This document shows, one piece after another, positions 61,120 to 64,000 of a stretch of DNA of 64,000 bases; the stretch's first letter is position 1, and each line of letters starts with the position of its first letter. The notes under the pieces are model-generated. The model did not search any database. It was given only the letters and a program-made list of their open reading frames with translations, and was not told the DNA's origin. Origin of the DNA: Cymbidium sinense (taxonomy: Eukaryota; Streptophyta; Magnoliopsida; Asparagales; Orchidaceae); contig CM038216.1 in NCBI GenBank assembly GCA_021442155.1, positions 85,408,945 to 85,472,944 on the forward strand, written 5' to 3'. The translations under genes and the position numbers were made by a program.

Positions 61120-64000
61120 CTTATGATTTAGATTTATTAGTTTTTATTATTAAGGTTTCTTTTTCTAATTTATTTAATTATTTTAGATTTAGGATTAGGG
61201 TTTGGTGTTTAACGTTAGGGTTTAAGGTTTACGATTTAGGGTTTAGATTTTAGGGTTTAGGGTTTAGGGTTTTGGGTTTTAGTGTTTATGCTTTTAGGGA
61301 TTAGGGTTTTAGGGTGGGTAGGTTTAGGGTTTAGGGTGTTAGGCTTAGGGTTTGAGTTTGAGTGAGTGATAAGATTAGTTGGGGTATGATTTAGGTTTAG
61401 GGGTTTAGGTTTAGTTAGTTTAGGGTTTAGTGTTTATGGTTTATAGGATTTAGGATTTATGGTTTAGGGACCATTTAAAGTTTAGGGTTTTAAAAAAGTC
61501 CCAGGTTTAGGTTTACTTAGATTATATAGTTCATTTTTTATTTATTTTAGTTTATTTTGTTTTTTATTTTTTATTTTTATTTAGTTTAGTTTATTTATTT
61601 TAGGATTATTTATTTTAGTTTAGATTTTTTATTTAATTTATTTTTTCATTTTAGGTTTAGGTTTATGCTTATTTTTTAGTTTAGTTTTTTTTATTTTAAT
61701 TTTAAAGTTTAGGTTTTGTTTTCTTACTTTTTTTAGGTTTATGTTTAGGTTCTAATTTTATTTTTTTAGGTTTAGGTTTTAGGTTTTTATTTTAAGTTTA
61801 TTTGTAGGTTTTAGGGTTCAGGTTTTTGGGGTTTTTGGGGTTTGGATTTAGGGTTTAGGGTTTATGGTTTTAAGGTTTAGGGTTTAGGAAGATTGCAGTA
61901 GGGTGGGTTTAGGGTTTAGTTTAGTATTTAGGGTTTAGGGTTAGGGATTTTTCTTAATTAAGAAAACTTGTAGGTTTAGGTTTATTTAGTTTATTTAGTT
62001 TATTATTTATTCATTTTAGTTTATTTTATTTTTTCTATTTATTTAGGTTTATTTTTATTTTTATTTAGTTTAGTTTAATTATTTTAAGTTTTTATTTTAG
62101 TTTATTTTCTTGGTTTAGGATTAGGTTTACTTTTAGTTTAGCTTTATTTTTATTTTATATTTTAGGTTTATGTTTTATTTTTTTATTTTTAAGTTTAGGT
62201 TTAGGTTTTTATTTTATTTTTTTAGGTTTAGGTTTTAGGTTTATTTTTATGTTCTTTTTTAGTTTAGTTTAGGTTTTTATGTATTATATTTTAGTTTAGT
62301 TTTACTTTTTCTTTTATTTTCTTTTTAGGTTTAGGTTTAGGTTTAGATTTAGGTTTTAGTTTAGGTTTTTATTTTATTTTATTTTGGTTTAGGTTTTTTA
62401 TTTTATTTTATTTTATTTTAAGTTTATTTTTATGCTTTATTTTTTTAATTTAGGTTTAAGTTTATTTTTATTTTATTTTATTTTATTTATTTTATGGCTT
62501 ACGTTTAGTTTATTTTAAGTTTAGGCTTAGGCTTAATTTATTTTAGCTTAGTTTATTATAGTTTAAGTTTAGGTTTATTTTATTTTATTTATTTTTTGTT
62601 TATTTTTAGGATTTAGGGTTTAGGGTTAGGGATTTTTTCTTAATTAAGAAAACTTGTAGGTTTAGGTTTATTTTAGTTTAGGTTTCTATTTTATTTTATT
62701 TTAATTTGGGTTTAGGTTTTAGGTTTTTATTTTAAGTTTATTTTTAGGTTTTATTTTTTTAATTTACATTTAGGTTTATTTTTATTTTATTTTATTTTAT
62801 TTAGTTTATGGCTTACGTTTAGTTTATTTTATGTTTAGGCTTAGATTTTATTTATTTTAGCTTAGTTTATTATAGTTTAAGTTTAGGTTTATTTTATTTT
62901 ATTTATTTTAGGTTTAGGATTTTTTTATTTTTAGTTTAGGTTTTAGATTTTATTCTCTATTTATTTTTAAGTTTTATTTTTAGGTTTAATTTTTAGGTTT
63001 AGGTTTTGTTTAGTTTTTATTTTATTTTTTGTTTATTTTATTTTTATTTTACATTTTATTTTATTTTATTTAGGATTTTTATTATTAGATTTATTTTATT
63101 TTTTATTTTAATTTAGGTTTTTATTTAATTTATTTTAGTTTAGTTTTTATTTTTTATTTTATTTTATTTTAATGTTTAGGTTTATCTTTAAGTTTGGGTT
63201 TAGGTTATGGTTTTAGTTTAGGTTTTTATTTTATTTTATTTTTTATTTTATTTAGGTTTAGGTTTTATTTATTATTTTACAATTTTAATTAGTTTAGGTT
63301 TAGGTTTTAGGTTGTAAGGTAGGTTTAGTTTGGGGTTTAGGGTTTAGGAGGGTTGTAGGTTTTAGGGTTTAGATTTTAAAGCTTAAGGTTTAGTGTTTTA
63401 GAGATTAGGGTTTAGGATTTGGGGTTTAGGTTTTAGGGTTTAGGGTTTAGGGTTTAGTATTTAGTGTTTAAGGTTTAGGATTTTTTATTTGCTTTTATTA
63501 TTATTTTTTAATTTTTTTTAAATTTAGTAAACTGATACGTTTAGGTTTATTTAGTTTATGTTTTATTTATTTTAGTTTATTTTTATTTTAATTTAATTTA
63601 GTTTATTTATTTGAGGTTTATTTATTTTAGTATTTTTATTTAGGTTTAGGTTTAACTTTAGGTTTATTTTTTAGTTGAGTTTTATTTTTATTTTATTTTT
63701 TAGGTTTAGGTTTTATTTTTTTATTTTTAGGTTTAGCTTTTGGTTTTTATTTTATTTTTTAGGTTAAGGTTTTAGGTTTTTTTAGTTTATTTTATTTTAA
63801 TTTTCTTAGGTTTACATTTAACTTTAGTTTATTTTTTGCTTTATTTATTTTAGTTTAGTTTATTTTAGTTTAGGTTTAGGATTAAGTTTATTATTATTAT
63901 TTTTTTTTTAAGTTAAGCTTTTACTTTTACTTTAGGGTTTGGGTTTTATTTTTTAATTATTTTTAGGTTTATTTTTTAAGTTTATGTTTATATTTAGTTT
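61120..64000 (-). repeat. Degenerate telomere-like satellite, TTTAGGG orientation, block 4
   Basis: Heptamer islands at 61,190-61,490, 61,800-61,950 and 63,320-63,480, TTTATT/TTTAGG texture between. Spacer variants at about 61,500, 61,945, 62,632 and 63,515. Two of them hold the perfect palindrome TTTTCTTAATTAAGAAAA (61,949-61,966 and 62,635-62,652). The repeat continues beyond the window edge. Confidence 0.92.
62400..62930 (-). repeat. Local tandem duplication, 324 bp
   Basis: TATGGCTTACGTTTAGTTTA occurs at 62,493 and again at 62,817, with matching flanks (TTTTTTAATTTA before, TTAGCTTAGTTTATTATAG after). The high similarity marks a more recent duplication than the surrounding units. Confidence 0.75.

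Overview
This is a gene-poor, AT-rich window of nuclear DNA from a land plant. The evidence is Arabidopsis-type telomere-like repeat (CCCTAAA/TTTAGGG), decayed fragments of plant Ty3/gypsy polyproteins, and repeated copies of the end of a plant glycine-rich RNA-binding protein gene. The captured gene ends its RRM in an N-Q-A-Q-S-R type of sequence, which I recall as frequent in grasses; this is only a weak hint of a monocot and I do not name a species. I find no intact protein-coding gene, tRNA, rRNA or CRISPR array.

Layout, left to right. 1-2,325: decayed gag-protease of a Ty3/gypsy element, minus strand. 2,326-19,164: a degenerate telomere-like satellite in CCCTAAA orientation, carrying four copies (6.8, 7.7, 9.1 and 18.5 kb) of the same glycine-rich gene fragment and one RT-RNase H-integrase fragment (11.4-13.7 kb). 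19,165-22,795: the outer left arm of a very large inverted repeat. 22,796-32,990: about 10 kb with no counterpart on the right: the rest of a tandem-repeat tract, a second integrase fragment, more satellite with a fifth glycine-rich fragment, and a second copy of the tandem tract in the opposite orientation. 33,000-40,985: inner left arm. 40,986-44,798: the centre, which looks on the minus strand like the start of an LTR retrotransposon: primer-binding site, a leader of about twenty tandem hairpins, then a decayed first ORF. 44,799-52,320: inner right arm. 52,397-55,953: outer right arm. 55,954-64,000: the same satellite inverted (TTTAGGG), with glycine-rich copies six and seven on the minus strand.

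Three things stand out. (1) The leader array at 42.8-44.5 kb is a series of short hairpins whose loop is conserved while the stem sequence changes in a paired way; similar conserved-loop hairpins recur elsewhere in the element (33.4-34.0, 34.6-35.0, 31.1-32.4 and 52.4-54 kb). (2) The satellite is a composite of telomere-like DNA and a 5'-truncated, A-tailed gene fragment that always begins at the same codon. (3) The locus is a nested palindrome of about 38 kb whose two arms share the same element-satellite junction, so one event duplicated the element together with its flanking satellite.

The parts fit one model, which is inference: a large Ty3/gypsy family (gag-PR, RT-RH-INT, a tandem-hairpin tract just downstream of INT, a very long LTR-like arm ending at a tRNA-Arg-type PBS, and a hairpin leader) repeatedly invaded, broke and inverted inside an interstitial telomere-like satellite. 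All coding pieces are dead.
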